Shown: positions 19,002-27,119, counted from the first letter of the stretch. The stretch: DNA of 64,000 nucleotides from Oscillospiraceae bacterium (GCA_021201135.1 JAJQGT010000018.1:111844-175843); one strand, 5' to 3'. Notes: a model not told the origin generated them from the letters alone. Numbers and translations: made by a program.

Positions 19002-19816
19002 TACTTATTACCTCCTTCTCTGTTCTGAGTGTGTCTCTCGCCGCGATTTTCATAGCTACGGTTGCCGTCTCTATTCTGTCTCGGTCTCGAGTTACCGTTT
19101 CTGTCGCCGCGGCGTCTGTCGTCGCCATTTCTCGGCTTACGGTTTCTACGATTGTCGGGAGCCTTCTCTTCGGTCTTCGAAATCTCGCCCTTGAGAACCT
19201 CTCCCTTGTAGATCCAGACCTTGATACCGATCTTGCCGTAGGTTGTTGCAGCCTCGGCAAAGCCGTAGTCGATGTCTGCTCTGATGGTCTGGAGCGGGAT
19301 GGTACCCTCGTGGTAGCTTTCGCTTCTTGCGATTTCAGCACCGCCGAGTCTGCCGCCTGCCTTGACCTTGATACCCTTTGCACCCAGCTTCATTGCTCTG
19401 CTGATGGCGCCCTTCATAGCTCTTCTGAATGAGATTCTGTTCTCGAGGTCGAGAGCTATCTTTTCAGCTACCAACTGAGCATTGAGGTCGGGAGACTTAA
19501 CTTCGATGATGTTGAGGGAGACGGTCTTGCCAATCATCTTCTCAATATCGGTTCTGAGCTTCTCAACAGCCTCGCCGCCTCTGCCGATAACGATACCGGG
19601 CTTGGCGCACCAGATGTTGATCTTCACCTTGTCGGCGAAGCGCTCGATTTCAATCTTCGGAACACCGGCGGAATACAGAGTCTTCTTGACGTACTTACGG
19701 ATGTTGTAGTCCTCTACAAGAGTATCACCGAAAGTGCTCTTATCTGCAAACCAGCGGGAATCCCAGTCCTTGATTATTCCGACACGCATGCCGTGCGGAT
19801 TTACTTTTTGTCCCAT
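19001..19816 (-). CDS. rpsC: 30S ribosomal protein S3 with long Arg/Gly/Asn-rich tail
   Basis: 271 residues, about 50 longer than usual S3. The core is normal: [24 protein letters not shown], the KH domain ([20 protein letters not shown]) and the C-terminal domain ending [12 protein letters not shown]. From about residue 219 to the end is a low-complexity tail rich in Arg, Asn, Gly and Asp (repeated NR, RG, DRN). S3 lines the mRNA entry channel and has helicase activity with S4 and S5; such a tail would project to the solvent near entering mRNA. Confidence 0.97.
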   Translation of the reverse strand: MGQKVNPHGMRVGIIKDWDSRWFADKSTFGDTLVEDYNIRKYVKKTLYSAGVPKIEIERFADKVKINIWCAKPGIVIGRGGEAVEKLRTDIEKMIGKTVSLNIIEVKSPDLNAQLVAEKIALDLENRISFRRAMKGAISRAMKLGAKGIKVKAGGRLGGAEIARSESYHEGTIPLQTIRADIDYGFAEAATTYGKIGIKVWIYKGEVLKGEISKTEEKAPDNRRNRKPRNGDDRRRGDRNGNSRPRQNRDGNRSYENRGERHTQNREGGNK

Positions 19817-19834
19817 AGTCTACCTCCTGCCGCC

Positions 19835-20170
19835 TTATTCCGCTTCACCGAGAACCACAGTGATGTTTGAGGTTCTCTTGAGAATCTTGTGTCCTCTGCC
19901 CTTTGAAACGGGCTGCATTCTCTTCATGGTCGGTCCCGGATTGACATAGCACTCTTTTACATAGAGGCTCTTCTTGTCAAGTCCGAAGTTATTCTCTGCG
20001 TTAGCCGCAGCCGAGTTCAGGAGCTTCTCCAGATACTCACAGGCAGCCTTAGGAGTATGCTTTACGATTGCCAATGCTGTCTCGAGGTCTTTTCCTCTGA
20101 TAAGGTTGAGGACAATTTCGACCTTGCGAGGAGCAATGCGTGCAGTCTTTAATACTGCTCTTGCTTCCAT
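19835..20170 (-). CDS. rplV: 50S ribosomal protein L22
   Basis: 111 residues: MEARAVLKTARIAPRKVEIVLNLIRGK, EKLLNSAAANAENN and the tunnel-lining hairpin with GRGHKILKRTSNITVVLGE. Binds all 23S domains and reaches the nascent-chain constriction, where macrolide resistance changes occur. Confidence 0.98.
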   Translation of the reverse strand: MEARAVLKTARIAPRKVEIVLNLIRGKDLETALAIVKHTPKAACEYLEKLLNSAAANAENNFGLDKKSLYVKECYVNPGPTMKRMQPVSKGRGHKILKRTSNITVVLGEAE

Positions 20171-20184
20171 CTAAATCTCCTCCT

Positions 20185-20466
20185 TTACTTGCCGTTGTTG
20201 GAAGTCTTTGAACCGGCGTGACCCTTGAAGGTTCTTGTCGGTGCGAACTCACCAAGTCTGTGTCCGACCATGTCCTCGGTAACATATACCGGAACATGTT
20301 TGCGTCCGTCGTGGACGGCAAATGTGTGTCCCACGAATTCGGGGAAGATAACGGATGCTCTCGACCATGTCTTGATGGCTTTCTTTTCGCCGGTCTCGTT
20401 CATGGCAACTACTTTCTTATAAAGGGATTCCTGTACGAATGGTCCCTTCTTAATGCTTCTGCCCAT
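20185..20466 (-). CDS. rpsS: 30S ribosomal protein S19
   Basis: 93 residues: [67 protein letters not shown]. Forms the head dimer with S13. The C-terminal tail is short. Confidence 0.98.
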   Translation of the reverse strand: MGRSIKKGPFVQESLYKKVVAMNETGEKKAIKTWSRASVIFPEFVGHTFAVHDGRKHVPVYVTEDMVGHRLGEFAPTRTFKGHAGSKTSNNGK

Positions 20467-20488
20467 TATTCATCTGCCTCCCTTCGCA

Positions 20489-21322
20489 TTACTTCGCGTT
20501 ACGGCGCTTGACAATAAACTTGTCTGTGCGGTTCTTCTTCTTACGAGTCTTATAGCCCATAGTAGGCTTGCCCCAAGGTGTAACAGGTGAAGGACGTCCG
20601 ACAGGGGATTTGCCTTCGCCACCGCCGTGAGGGTGGTCGTTCGGGTTCATAACGGAACCACGGACTGTGGGTCTTACGCCCATATGGCGCTTTCTACCAG
20701 CCTTGCCGAGGTGAACGTTTTCGTGGTCGATATTGCCGACCTGACCGATAGTTGCCATGCAGTTTGCGGGAACATATCTCATTTCACCGGAAGGAAGTCT
20801 GATGAGCACCTTCTCGTTTTCACGACCCATAAGCTGAGCCATGTTGCCGGCGGAACGGACAAGCTGTGCGCCCTTGCCGGGATAAAGCTCGATGTTGTGG
20901 ATGAAGGTACCGACGGGGATGTTCATAAGAGGAAGAGCATTGCCCGGCTTGATGTCGGCGTCTGCGCCAGCTCTTACGGTGTCACCAACGTTAAGTCCGT
21001 TCGGTGCGATGATGTATCTCTTCTCGCCGTCCTCATACTGAACGAGGGCGATGTGAGCGGAACGGTTCGGATCGTATTCAAGAGTCATAACAGTGGCATC
21101 CATGCCGGTCTTATTTCTCTTGAAGTCGATTACACGATACTTTTTTCTTTCGCCGCCGCCGTGATGACGGACGGTGATTCTGCCATAGCTGTTTCTGCCG
21201 GCGGTCTTCTTCTTGGGTTCGAGAAGACTTCTCTCCGGCTTAACCTTGGACAAGCCGCTGTAATCGGTAACGGTCATACCTCTGCGACCGTTGGTCGTCG
21301 GCTTGTAGCTCTTTATAGCCAT
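20489..21322 (-). CDS. rplB: 50S ribosomal protein L2
   Basis: 277 residues from [14 protein letters not shown]. The start at 21322 is used because AAGGAG lies 11 bases upstream; a GTG four codons earlier sits on the ribosome site itself. OB fold and SH3 domains, with the catalytic-core-adjacent His in the segment [19 protein letters not shown]. One of the most conserved large-subunit proteins, needed for subunit joining and peptidyl transfer. Confidence 0.98.
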   Translation of the reverse strand: MAIKSYKPTTNGRRGMTVTDYSGLSKVKPERSLLEPKKKTAGRNSYGRITVRHHGGGERKKYRVIDFKRNKTGMDATVMTLEYDPNRSAHIALVQYEDGEKRYIIAPNGLNVGDTVRAGADADIKPGNALPLMNIPVGTFIHNIELYPGKGAQLVRSAGNMAQLMGRENEKVLIRLPSGEMRYVPANCMATIGQVGNIDHENVHLGKAGRKRHMGVRPTVRGSVMNPNDHPHGGGEGKSPVGRPSPVTPWGKPTMGYKTRKKKNRTDKFIVKRRNAK

Positions 21323-21421
21323 GTAATTTTTCACTCCTTATTAGTGTTTTGCGAGAACCATCAGTGTGATTCCCATACTTACCGTGCAGGTCTCCCCACA
21401 CCAGTAACGTTTGCCGGAATG

Positions 21422-21460
21422 TGAGAGTTTGTCAGACCCATGCGGTCCCAATCACTCTCA
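21422..21460. repeat. Inverted repeat between rplB and rplW
   Basis: TGAGAGT / ACTCTCA arms around a 25-base loop that itself contains GACC-CATGC-GGTC. Lies in the 148-base gap upstream of rplB. Nothing else recognisable in that gap. Confidence 0.5.
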
Positions 21461-21470
21461 GACCCAACTA

Positions 21471-21767
21471 TCAGATCATGCCGTCGAAGAAGGCGATGGT
21501 CTTTGAGCCCTCGGCAAGCGTAACGATTGCCTTTTTCCAGTCCGGGGTCTTGCCCTCGGATCTGCCCATTCTGCGGTAACGACCGCGAACGTTCATTGTG
21601 TGAACCTTGGCAACCTTGACACCGAAGATTTCCTCAACGGCGTCCTTGATTTCAATCTTGTTGGCGGTCTTTGCGACCTTGAAGGTGTACTTGCCCGCCT
21701 GAAGATCTTCCATAGAAGCTTCGGTGATAACCGGCTTCAGAATGATGTCCTGAGCAACCTTTTCCAT
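21471..21767 (-). CDS. rplW: 50S ribosomal protein L23
   Basis: 98 residues: DIILKPVITEASMEDLQAGKYTFKVAKTANKIEIKDAVEEIFGVKVAKVHTMNVRG, the usual L23 core. Docking site of trigger factor and SRP at the exit tunnel. TGATG overlap with rplD. Confidence 0.97.
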   Translation of the reverse strand: MEKVAQDIILKPVITEASMEDLQAGKYTFKVAKTANKIEIKDAVEEIFGVKVAKVHTMNVRGRYRRMGRSEGKTPDWKKAIVTLAEGSKTIAFFDGMI

Positions 21768-22390
21768 CAGCAGTAAACCTCCTCAATCTTGGTGACGGCA
21801 TCCTGAGCTACTACAAACTTGTTGCAGTTAAGGATGTCGTAAACATTCAGAGTGTTTACGAGAGTCGTCTTTACTCCGGGAATGTTTCTTGCGCTCTTGA
21901 TGACCTTCTCGTCGGATGCGGGCATTACGATAAGGGTCTTGCCCTCTGCTCCGAGTGCCGAAAGCATCGAAACGACGTTCTTGGTCTTGATTTCGTCGAA
22001 GTCAATCTTGTCAACGACTACTACCTCGTTCTCGGCAAGCTTTGAAGAGAGTGCGGACTTCATAGCAAGTCTTCTCATCTTCTTGTTGACCGTGAATCTG
22101 TAGCTGCGGGGCTTCGGTCCGAGAGCGATTCCGCCGTGTGTCCACTGGGGAGAACGGATTGAACCCTGTCTTGCATGACCTGTACCCTTCTGTCTCCAGG
22201 GCTTCTTACCGCCGCCGGATACCTCTGTTCTTGTGAGTGTGGACTGAGTGCCCAGTCTCTGATTTGCGAGATAATTGACAACCATTGTGTGCATAACAGC
22301 GGTATTGGGCTCGATGCCCCAGATGCTGTCATTAAGCTCAGTGTCGGCAACTACATTGCCTTTAATATCGTATACGGAAACCTTTGACAT
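21767..22390 (-). CDS. rplD: 50S ribosomal protein L4
   Basis: 207 residues from MSKVSVYDIKG, with GGAGG 7 bases upstream; the frame open six codons further has no ribosome site. The long loop with KKPWRQKGTGHARQGSIRSPQW reaches the exit tunnel. In enterobacteria L4 represses its own S10 operon by binding the leader; here the operon leader also carries a terminator (23566-23593), but L4 control is only a suggestion. Confidence 0.97.
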   Translation of the reverse strand: MSKVSVYDIKGNVVADTELNDSIWGIEPNTAVMHTMVVNYLANQRLGTQSTLTRTEVSGGGKKPWRQKGTGHARQGSIRSPQWTHGGIALGPKPRSYRFTVNKKMRRLAMKSALSSKLAENEVVVVDKIDFDEIKTKNVVSMLSALGAEGKTLIVMPASDEKVIKSARNIPGVKTTLVNTLNVYDILNCNKFVVAQDAVTKIEEVYC

Positions 22391-22407
22391 TGTACTTCCT
22401 CCTTCCA

Positions 22408-23043
22408 CTAAGCTTTCTTAACGCTGTTGCAGACGGTAACGATACCGTTCTTCGGTCCGGGGATTGCTCCCTTTACAGCGATAAGGTTGTTCTCGGCGTC
22501 AACCTTGATAACCTCGAGGTTCTGGATAGTAACTCTCTCGGCACCGAGGTGACCCGGCATTTTCTTTCCTTTGTAGATTCTCGAAGGACTTGAGCAAGCG
22601 TTCATGGAACCTGCCTCGCGGTGAACAGGACCTGTACCGTGGGTTTCCTTGAGTCTGTGGGTGTTCCAGCGCTTGATGGTGCCGGAGAATCCTTTACCCT
22701 TGCTTGTGCCGCAAACATCAACAATCTCGCCCTCAGTGAAGATGTCAGCCTTTACGATGTCGCCTACGTTCATGCCCGAGATATCCTCAAGTCTGAATTC
22801 CTTGAGGGTCTTCTTGAGGGCAACGTCAGCCTTCTTGAAATGACCTGTGAGAGGCTTCTTCAAACTCTTTGCGGTGGTGTCGCCGAACCCGAGCTGCACG
22901 GCTTCGTAGCCGTCGTTCTCGGCAGTCTTCTTCTGGACTACCACGCAAGGACCTGCCTCAATGACCGATACGGGAATAACTCTTCCCTTATCGTCGAAGA
23001 CCTGTGTCATACCGATCTTCTTTCCGATGATGCCTTTCTTCAT
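22408..23043 (-). CDS. rplC: 50S ribosomal protein L3
   Basis: 211 residues: [53 protein letters not shown] and [16 protein letters not shown]. Early assembly protein whose central finger reaches the peptidyl transferase centre. Separated from rpsJ by 112 bases holding four hairpins. Confidence 0.98.
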   Translation of the reverse strand: MKKGIIGKKIGMTQVFDDKGRVIPVSVIEAGPCVVVQKKTAENDGYEAVQLGFGDTTAKSLKKPLTGHFKKADVALKKTLKEFRLEDISGMNVGDIVKADIFTEGEIVDVCGTSKGKGFSGTIKRWNTHRLKETHGTGPVHREAGSMNACSSPSRIYKGKKMPGHLGAERVTIQNLEVIKVDAENNLIAVKGAIPGPKNGIVTVCNSVKKA

Positions 23044-23067
23044 TTTGTTTCCTCCTAATGGTTATTG

Positions 23068-23156
23068 GTCGGATTTTCCGACTTGACCTGTCGCGGGATT
23101 TCGCTGAGAAATCGTTCTCGATTTCCTTGGGAAATTACTTGATCTCCAGTGGAGAT
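23068..23156. repeat. Four tandem hairpins between rpsJ and rplC
   Basis: In order on the plus strand: GTCGGA-TTT-TCCGAC (23068-23082), GATTTC-GCTGA-GAAATC (23097-23113), ATTTCC-TTG-GGAAAT (23121-23135) and ATCTCC-AGT-GGAGAT (23142-23156), the last touching the rpsJ stop. All have perfect 6-bp arms and loops of 3-5 bases. No T-run follows. Four in 89 bases is far from random. Confidence 0.8.
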
Positions 23157-23470
23157 TACTTGATCTCCATTACGATATCCACACCGGCGGGAAGCTCAAG
23201 ATTCTGCAGAGCCGCAGTTGTGTCGTTGGTGGGGTGAAGCACGTCGATAAGTCTCTTGTGAGTTCTCATCTCGAACTGCTCACGGCTGTCCTTGTTGACG
23301 AATACGGAGCGAAGGACGGTTACGATTTCTCTCTCGGTGGGGAGCGGAATCGGACCCGAAACCTGTGTGCCCGAACGCTTTGCCGCCTCGACTATCTTAG
23401 CCGCTGCCGCATCGACGTTGGTGTGCTCGTAGCCCTTGATCTTGATTCTGATTTTCTCATTGACTGCCAT
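23156..23470 (-). CDS. rpsJ: 30S ribosomal protein S10
   Basis: 104 residues from [46 protein letters not shown], with TAAGGAGG 8 bases upstream. The frame extends 17 codons further but without a ribosome site. S10 is also NusE, the partner of NusB in antitermination. First gene of the unit; the leader (23566-23800) precedes it. Confidence 0.97.
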   Translation of the reverse strand: MAVNEKIRIKIKGYEHTNVDAAAAKIVEAAKRSGTQVSGPIPLPTEREIVTVLRSVFVNKDSREQFEMRTHKRLIDVLHPTNDTTAALQNLELPAGVDIVMEIK

Positions 23471-23565
23471 TAAAAACGCCTCCTTAAAGCTTACGATTAT
23501 TGGGGGCTGGGATTTTCCCATCTGTTTTTTTTAACACGAATCCGTGTGTTTCCTGCATCCCCATG

Positions 23566-23593
23566 AAAAAAGCCGAAAAATCTTCTTTTCGGC
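23566..23593 (-). terminator. Terminator hairpin inside the S10 leader
   Basis: GCCGAAAA-loop-TTTTCGGC followed by TTTTTT on the minus strand, about 95 bases before rpsJ and about 210 bases after the predicted start of transcription. Because the whole ribosomal operon lies beyond it, it is either an attenuator or the end of a separate small RNA. Confidence 0.75.
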
Positions 23594-23800
23594 GGGACAC
23601 ATAAATCGCATCGGATGCTTTGGTTTTCTAAGGCTCAAAGGCGCAGAATCGCCCTTAACCGCTCGCTTGGCGAGCACTTTGTACCACAGTACCGTGTTGC
23701 TATTACAGTCGCCCGGTTTAAAATCGGACATACTCGGCTGAAATTACCCGGCATACCGCCGGCAACCTCCAGCTTCAACGCATATCTTTTGCAGTCACGC
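23594..23800 (-). ncRNA. Structured S10 operon leader RNA (candidate r-protein leader)
   Basis: The region between a strong promoter (23808-23836) and the leader terminator. Two stems are clear: CCGGC-ATACC-GCCGG (23748-23762) and GCTCGC-TTG-GCGAGC (23661-23675). A 66-codon frame (23531-23731) crosses the region and the terminator, but its ATG has no ribosome site, so I read it as RNA. Ribosomal-protein leaders upstream of rpsJ have been described in Clostridia by comparative genomics, and this could be one. I cannot confirm the consensus without alignment. Confidence 0.55.
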
Positions 23801-23807
23801 AGTGATT

Positions 23808-23836
23808 ATAATAACACTTTTAAAGCCGGAGGTCAA
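23808..23836 (-). promoter_or_regulatory. Promoter of the S10-spc-alpha operon
   Basis: TTGACC, 17 bases, TATTAT on the minus strand, with a transcription start expected near 23800. It leads into the 330-base leader of rpsJ. The stretch 23837-23915 upstream is AT-rich and shows no gene. Confidence 0.8.
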
Positions 23837-23915
23837 GCACTTTTGCGGATTTGTGTGGATTTTTTGATGTAGAAAATTTGGAGATTTTTAGAGTGGGAAT
23901 TTGTGCAAACTGTAC

Positions 23916-24050
23916 AAACCCCTCAGTCGCCCTTCGGGCGCCAGCTCCCCTTTCAGGGGAGCCTATTTTGCTCCTATGAAACTTTTGAGAGAATATAAAT
24001 AGCCTCCCCTGAAAGGGGAGGGGGACCGGCGACAGCCGGTGGAGGGGTTT
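23916..24050. repeat. Portable bidirectional-terminator repeat, copy 2
   Basis: Same orientation as copy 1: AAACCCCTCAGTCGCC at the left, GGTGGAGGGGTTT at the right. Its right end overlaps the TAA stop (24049-24051) of the lipoprotein gene. The hairpins GCTCCCC-TTTCA-GGGGAGC and CCTCCCC-TGAAA-GGGGAGG are intact. The following T-runs are interrupted (CTATTTT on plus, CTATTTAT on minus), so termination may be weaker than in copy 1. Confidence 0.85.
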
Positions 24051-24774
24051 ACACCAATTCCCCGACCTCTTCCTCAACCTTCGAAATATCAATAAAGTTC
24101 GGGACGGTTCCGACTTCGTTCTGCTCGGTTATATAAATAGAGTAGGAATATTCGGTGATACTGCCGTCGTCGTTTGTGACTTCGGTTACTTCCCTAAGGA
24201 AGAGGAAGTTACCATCGCCGTCGAAGTAATAGAGCACCTTGAAGCCGGTCATGCCGTCGGCGGTGTCGACGCCCGAGAGCTTTGAGATGTCGTAATAGTG
24301 GCAGACCTCGATTGCGAGCTCGTTCGTGGCGATATATGAGGTCTCGGTGTTGACCGCCTTCTTGTAGAAGACGATGAGACCCTCGTCCGCCAAGGGATAG
24401 GGAACATCCTTTGTATAGGACGTGAAGTTTGCGTCGCCGGTGTCGAGATATGAAACAACGCCGTTTTCCTCGGTGTACTGCTCATAGCCGTTATTGTACT
24501 GAGCGATAACCGTGTCGCCCGAGACGGCATAGTAGGAATAGGTCATGAGACCCACTTCGTCGTACTTATAGATGAATATCTGCTCCGACTCGCCGGTGTT
24601 GTCGTTGACGACGTCAACCCGAGCGGAATCAAGCTCAACATAAGCCGCCCTTGCCGCAAGGATATAGTCCTCGCCCGCAACCGGGTCGCTCTCCCCGCAA
24701 GCGGTCAGGCTCATAAGGATAACCGCCGCCGTAATCACAGCCATAAGCCTTCTGCCAAACGATTTAAACTTCAT
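24049..24774 (-). CDS. Hypothetical lipoprotein
   Basis: 241 residues with a signal peptide and lipobox (MSLTAC, Cys about 26). The mature part is acidic, predicted mostly beta, with repeated short strands (MTYSYYAVSGDTVIAQYNNGYEQYTEENGVVSYLD, later TGFKVLYYFDGDGNFLFLREVTEVTNDDGS). The fold resembles the repeat-built cell-surface lipoproteins common in this group (LolA/outer-leaflet carrier-like), but I do not recognise a family. It is followed by the terminator repeat, which touches its stop codon. Confidence 0.8.
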   Translation of the reverse strand: MKFKSFGRRLMAVITAAVILMSLTACGESDPVAGEDYILAARAAYVELDSARVDVVNDNTGESEQIFIYKYDEVGLMTYSYYAVSGDTVIAQYNNGYEQYTEENGVVSYLDTGDANFTSYTKDVPYPLADEGLIVFYKKAVNTETSYIATNELAIEVCHYYDISKLSGVDTADGMTGFKVLYYFDGDGNFLFLREVTEVTNDDGSITEYSYSIYITEQNEVGTVPNFIDISKVEEEVGELV

Positions 24775-24795
24775 TACGTTCCTCCCACAAAAGAG

Positions 24796-24819
24796 AACCG
24801 TGCGCGAAACGGCACGGTT
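24796..24819 (-). terminator. Probable weak terminator after the 74-residue gene
   Basis: AACCGTGC / GCACGGTT stem (8 bp) followed by CTCTTTTG on the minus strand, 22 bases after the stop of the upstream small gene. Confidence 0.5.
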
Positions 24820-24840
24820 TCGAATCCTGCAAACGCTGTA

Positions 24841-25065
24841 TTACAACAGCTTGACCTGTTCCTCAAACTCGCTCTCTGAGTCCACAAACCGATACGGTTC
24901 ATACTCCCCGTAAGCCGACGGTCGGCTGATGGTGAATAATTCTATCTCTCGTTCGTCGATTACAGAGCGAATCCTACGCTTAAATTCCACCAAATGGGAA
25001 CCGAGTTCCATCTCTATGGCGATTGACCCGATTTTGTCCCAACGCTTCGCTACAACATAGCTCAC
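24841..25065 (-). CDS. Small conserved-type protein, DUF6718-like
   Basis: 74 residues, MSYVVAKRWDKIGSIAIEMELG at the start and a Glu-rich end. Small proteins beginning with a similar (M-x-Y-x-V-A-K-R) segment are common in Clostridia and are filed under a DUF of unknown role; I place it there with caution. No membrane segment, no metal motif. GGAGG is located 7 bases upstream of the start. Last gene after yabR. Confidence 0.6.
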   Translation of the reverse strand: MSYVVAKRWDKIGSIAIEMELGSHLVEFKRRIRSVIDEREIELFTISRPSAYGEYEPYRFVDSESEFEEQVKLL

Positions 25066-25088
25066 TGCCGGACACCTCCTATCGGCTC

Positions 25089-25715
25089 TTACCTTCTCCT
25101 CGACCCGCGCTTTTTGACGTCCATCGAACGTTTGAGGTCGGACATGCGGTCCTCGCTTGAAGACTTGAATTTCGAAAGCATATCCTCGAATCCGGCATCG
25201 GTCGTGGTTCCGCTCGGCTTATAGGCATACTCGGCGTTGACGAGCGCTTCGGGGTTCGGCTCCTCCTTCTTCACAGGCTTCTTCTGCGAATAGTGCCTTA
25301 CCGGCTGGGAATCCTTGTCCTTGTCATACATGCCCTTGTCGCGACTCTGGTTGTAGCCGCCGCGGTTGTCTCTGCCTCCGGGCTGTCCGCCCTGTTGCCC
25401 GCCGGGATGTCCGTTCGGATGTCCCCCGGGGCGACCGTTCGGCTGTCCGTTTCTCGGGCGATGAGGCGCAGGCTCCCTTGGGGGAAGCGCCCTCTTGATG
25501 GACAATGCAACCTTGCCGTCCTCTGCGATGGAAATGACCTTGACTTTGACAATCTGCCCGACCTTCAGGAAGTCGTTGATGTCGCCGACGTATGTAGGAG
25601 AAACCTCGGAAATGTGAACCATTCCGTTTCTGCCGCCGCCGATGTCGATAAATGCGCCGAATTTCTGAATACCGGTGACTCTGCCCTCGATAATGCTACC
25701 TTCTTCAAGCTGCAT
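25089..25715 (-). CDS. yabR: YabR-like S1-domain RNA-binding protein
   Basis: 208 residues. An S1 OB fold fills residues 1-72 (GSIIEGRVTGIQKFGAFIDIGGGRNGMVHISEVS, KVGQIVKVKVISIAEDGKVALSIK). Then comes a disordered region rich in Gly, Pro, His, Asn and Arg (about 76-130, with PNGHPGG/GGQ repeats) and a C-terminal segment FEDMLSKFKSSSEDRMSDLKR that recurs in clostridial YabR. The order yabP-yabQ-divIC-yabR is that of Bacillus subtilis, which supports the name. Likely cytoplasmic RNA binding, exact target unknown. Confidence 0.85.
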   Translation of the reverse strand: MQLEEGSIIEGRVTGIQKFGAFIDIGGGRNGMVHISEVSPTYVGDINDFLKVGQIVKVKVISIAEDGKVALSIKRALPPREPAPHRPRNGQPNGRPGGHPNGHPGGQQGGQPGGRDNRGGYNQSRDKGMYDKDKDSQPVRHYSQKKPVKKEEPNPEALVNAEYAYKPSGTTTDAGFEDMLSKFKSSSEDRMSDLKRSMDVKKRGSRRR

Positions 25716-25811
25716 AAATTTACTTTTTCCTCTTTCGTGACTTATTTGCTACGGTTGGTCTTTGCCCAAACATAGCGATATAACCCTCCACATTTTTCGC
25801 CCTGTTAAGCG

Positions 25812-26150
25812 TCACTCCGCCGACTTGGCATAATAACGCGTTTCTCGCGGATAAGCATATCCACGCTCTATAGCGGCTGAGAGCATATACTCATACTCAT
25901 CATCATCGCTCAGAAGTCTGGTGTACTCGTCGTTTTCCTGTTGTGCCTCGACAATTTCGGCTTCAAGCTTCTCGATGGTAGCCTTCTGCTCCGCAATCTC
26001 CGCCTGCGTGTTTATGATTACCGACGCCGCATAGACGAGAAGGGTTGAGAAAAATACGAGCTTGATAAAGTGACCCGCTCTGTGGGGCTGTTTCTGCTTA
26101 GGTTTTGTCTGTTGTCTGTTGCTTCTGACAGTCTGAGCTGTTGCCGGCAT
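25812..26150 (-). CDS. divIC: DivIC/FtsL-type septum formation initiator
   Basis: 112 residues: a basic cytoplasmic N-terminus (about 1-27), one membrane helix (about 30-48: LVFFSTLLVYAASVII), then a coiled coil (QAEIAEQKATIEKLEAEIVEAQQENDEYTRLL) and a short extracellular end. This is the layout of the septum proteins DivIC/FtsB. Sequence alone would not separate DivIC from FtsL, but the yabQ-yabR context does. GGAGGGTGAGGA precedes the ATG. Confidence 0.85.
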   Translation of the reverse strand: MPATAQTVRSNRQQTKPKQKQPHRAGHFIKLVFFSTLLVYAASVIINTQAEIAEQKATIEKLEAEIVEAQQENDEYTRLLSDDDEYEYMLSAAIERGYAYPRETRYYAKSAE

Positions 26151-26222
26151 TCCTCACCCTCCAATCTGAGATAGTTATGCAAGGTATATTATACAACATT
26201 CGTGACGCATCTTTCAAGTCAT

Positions 26223-26639
26223 TTATGAGGATTTTTTTATTTTTCCGAAAAATTTTTTTGCCGGAAGGGCGTTTTTCAGCTTTCCCAAGACATAATTTTC
26301 ACATTTTCTGAGAATATTTGTAAGGAACCTGAATGCTCCCGAGATAATCCTTCCCAAGGTGAGAAGATAAACTGCAAACCCCGCAAGCATCCCGACAAGC
26401 ACATACAGCCGAAGCTCCCCTTCAAGAAGCTCCACCGAGAAGCAGAACCAGACAAAGCCGGAGAATATCACAAACAGGAAATCTTCGGCAAAAACCGCCC
26501 AGAACTTATGAGGGATAGTTATCCGAAGCGCTCGCAAAATGTCGTAAACCGCTCCCAGAACTGCACCGACAATAATCGCTAAACCGAAAAGCTTCAACTC
26601 ATTCGTTACTCCCGTGAAAGAGCCGGGGTTAAAAACCAT
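26223..26639 (-). CDS. yabQ: Spore cortex biosynthesis protein YabQ
   Basis: 138 residues from MVFNPGSFTGVTNELKLFGLAIIVGAVLGAVYDILRALR. The start at 26639 has AAAGGAGG 7 bases upstream; an open frame running 37 codons further lies inside the repeat and is rejected. About four membrane helices. YDILRALR at the end of helix 1 is typical of YabQ, a forespore outer-membrane protein needed for cortex formation. It is separated from yabP by repeat copy 3. Confidence 0.88.
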   Translation of the reverse strand: MVFNPGSFTGVTNELKLFGLAIIVGAVLGAVYDILRALRITIPHKFWAVFAEDFLFVIFSGFVWFCFSVELLEGELRLYVLVGMLAGFAVYLLTLGRIISGAFRFLTNILRKCENYVLGKLKNALPAKKFFGKIKKSS

Positions 26640-26679
26640 ACAAATGCCTCCTTTGCCATTGCGCCTCCCTGCGGTCGGC

Positions 26680-26825
26680 AACCCCTCCACCACCGCCTTC
26701 GGCGGCGGTCCCCCTCCCCTTTCAGGTGAGGCTTTTTGCTGTTCTCTCAAAAGCTTTGATAGAAGCGCTTAAAGGCTCCCCTGAAAGGGGAGCTGGCAGC
26801 CACGAAGTGGCTGACTGAGGGGTTT
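26680..26825. repeat. Portable bidirectional-terminator repeat, copy 3 (inverted)
   Basis: Opposite orientation to copies 1 and 2: AACCCCTCCACCACC at the left and CTGACTGAGGGGTTT at the right. It lies between yabP and yabQ and ends 3 bases before the yabP stop codon. One stem has a mismatch (CCTCACC against GGGGAGG). On the minus strand the other stem is followed by CTTTAAG in place of a T-run, so transcription through the sporulation operon may survive. Confidence 0.85.
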
Positions 26826-26828
26826 CCA

Positions 26829-27119
26829 CTACCTCGTGAGCTTCTTCCACAGCGTCGGCTTTTTCGTTCTGTCCCTGTCACCATAAATCAGCGACTTCAC
26901 CTCTCCCGACATTTCGAGATCCCCCGTTTCGAGGCTTATCTCATCCACATGAAGGTTCTTCCCTCGGATTACGAGCTCGCCCTGCGAGGTGTAGAGCGAG
27001 ACCTCAACGTCATTGAAGCTCTCGACATCCGTAACCCCCGAAAGCGACAGCTTCCCACGGTCCTCAAGAATCAGGTTGTGCTTTTTAACGGTCGTGTCAA
27101 CTGTGTTCATATTCATCAT
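26829..27119 (-). CDS. yabP: Sporulation protein YabP
   Basis: 96 residues. KHNLILEDRGKLSLSGVTDVESFNDVEVSLYTSQGELVIRGKNLHVDEISLETGDLEMSGEVKSLIYG fits the YabP/YqfC beta-rich family. In Bacillus it is made in the mother cell under sigma E and is needed for cortex formation. Three ATGs lie close together; the third (27110) has the best spacing (10 bases) from GGAGG, the first only 1 base, so the true protein may be three residues shorter. Confidence 0.85.
   Translation of the reverse strand: MMNMNTVDTTVKKHNLILEDRGKLSLSGVTDVESFNDVEVSLYTSQGELVIRGKNLHVDEISLETGDLEMSGEVKSLIYGDRDRTKKPTLWKKLTR

Noticed and set aside
23531..23731. 66-codon frame upstream of rpsJ
   Set aside because: No ribosome site at its ATG and it runs through a terminator hairpin; read as structured leader RNA.
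26640..26750. N-terminal extension of YabQ
   Set aside because: These 37 codons come from the repeat element; the ATG at 26639 has the proper ribosome site.
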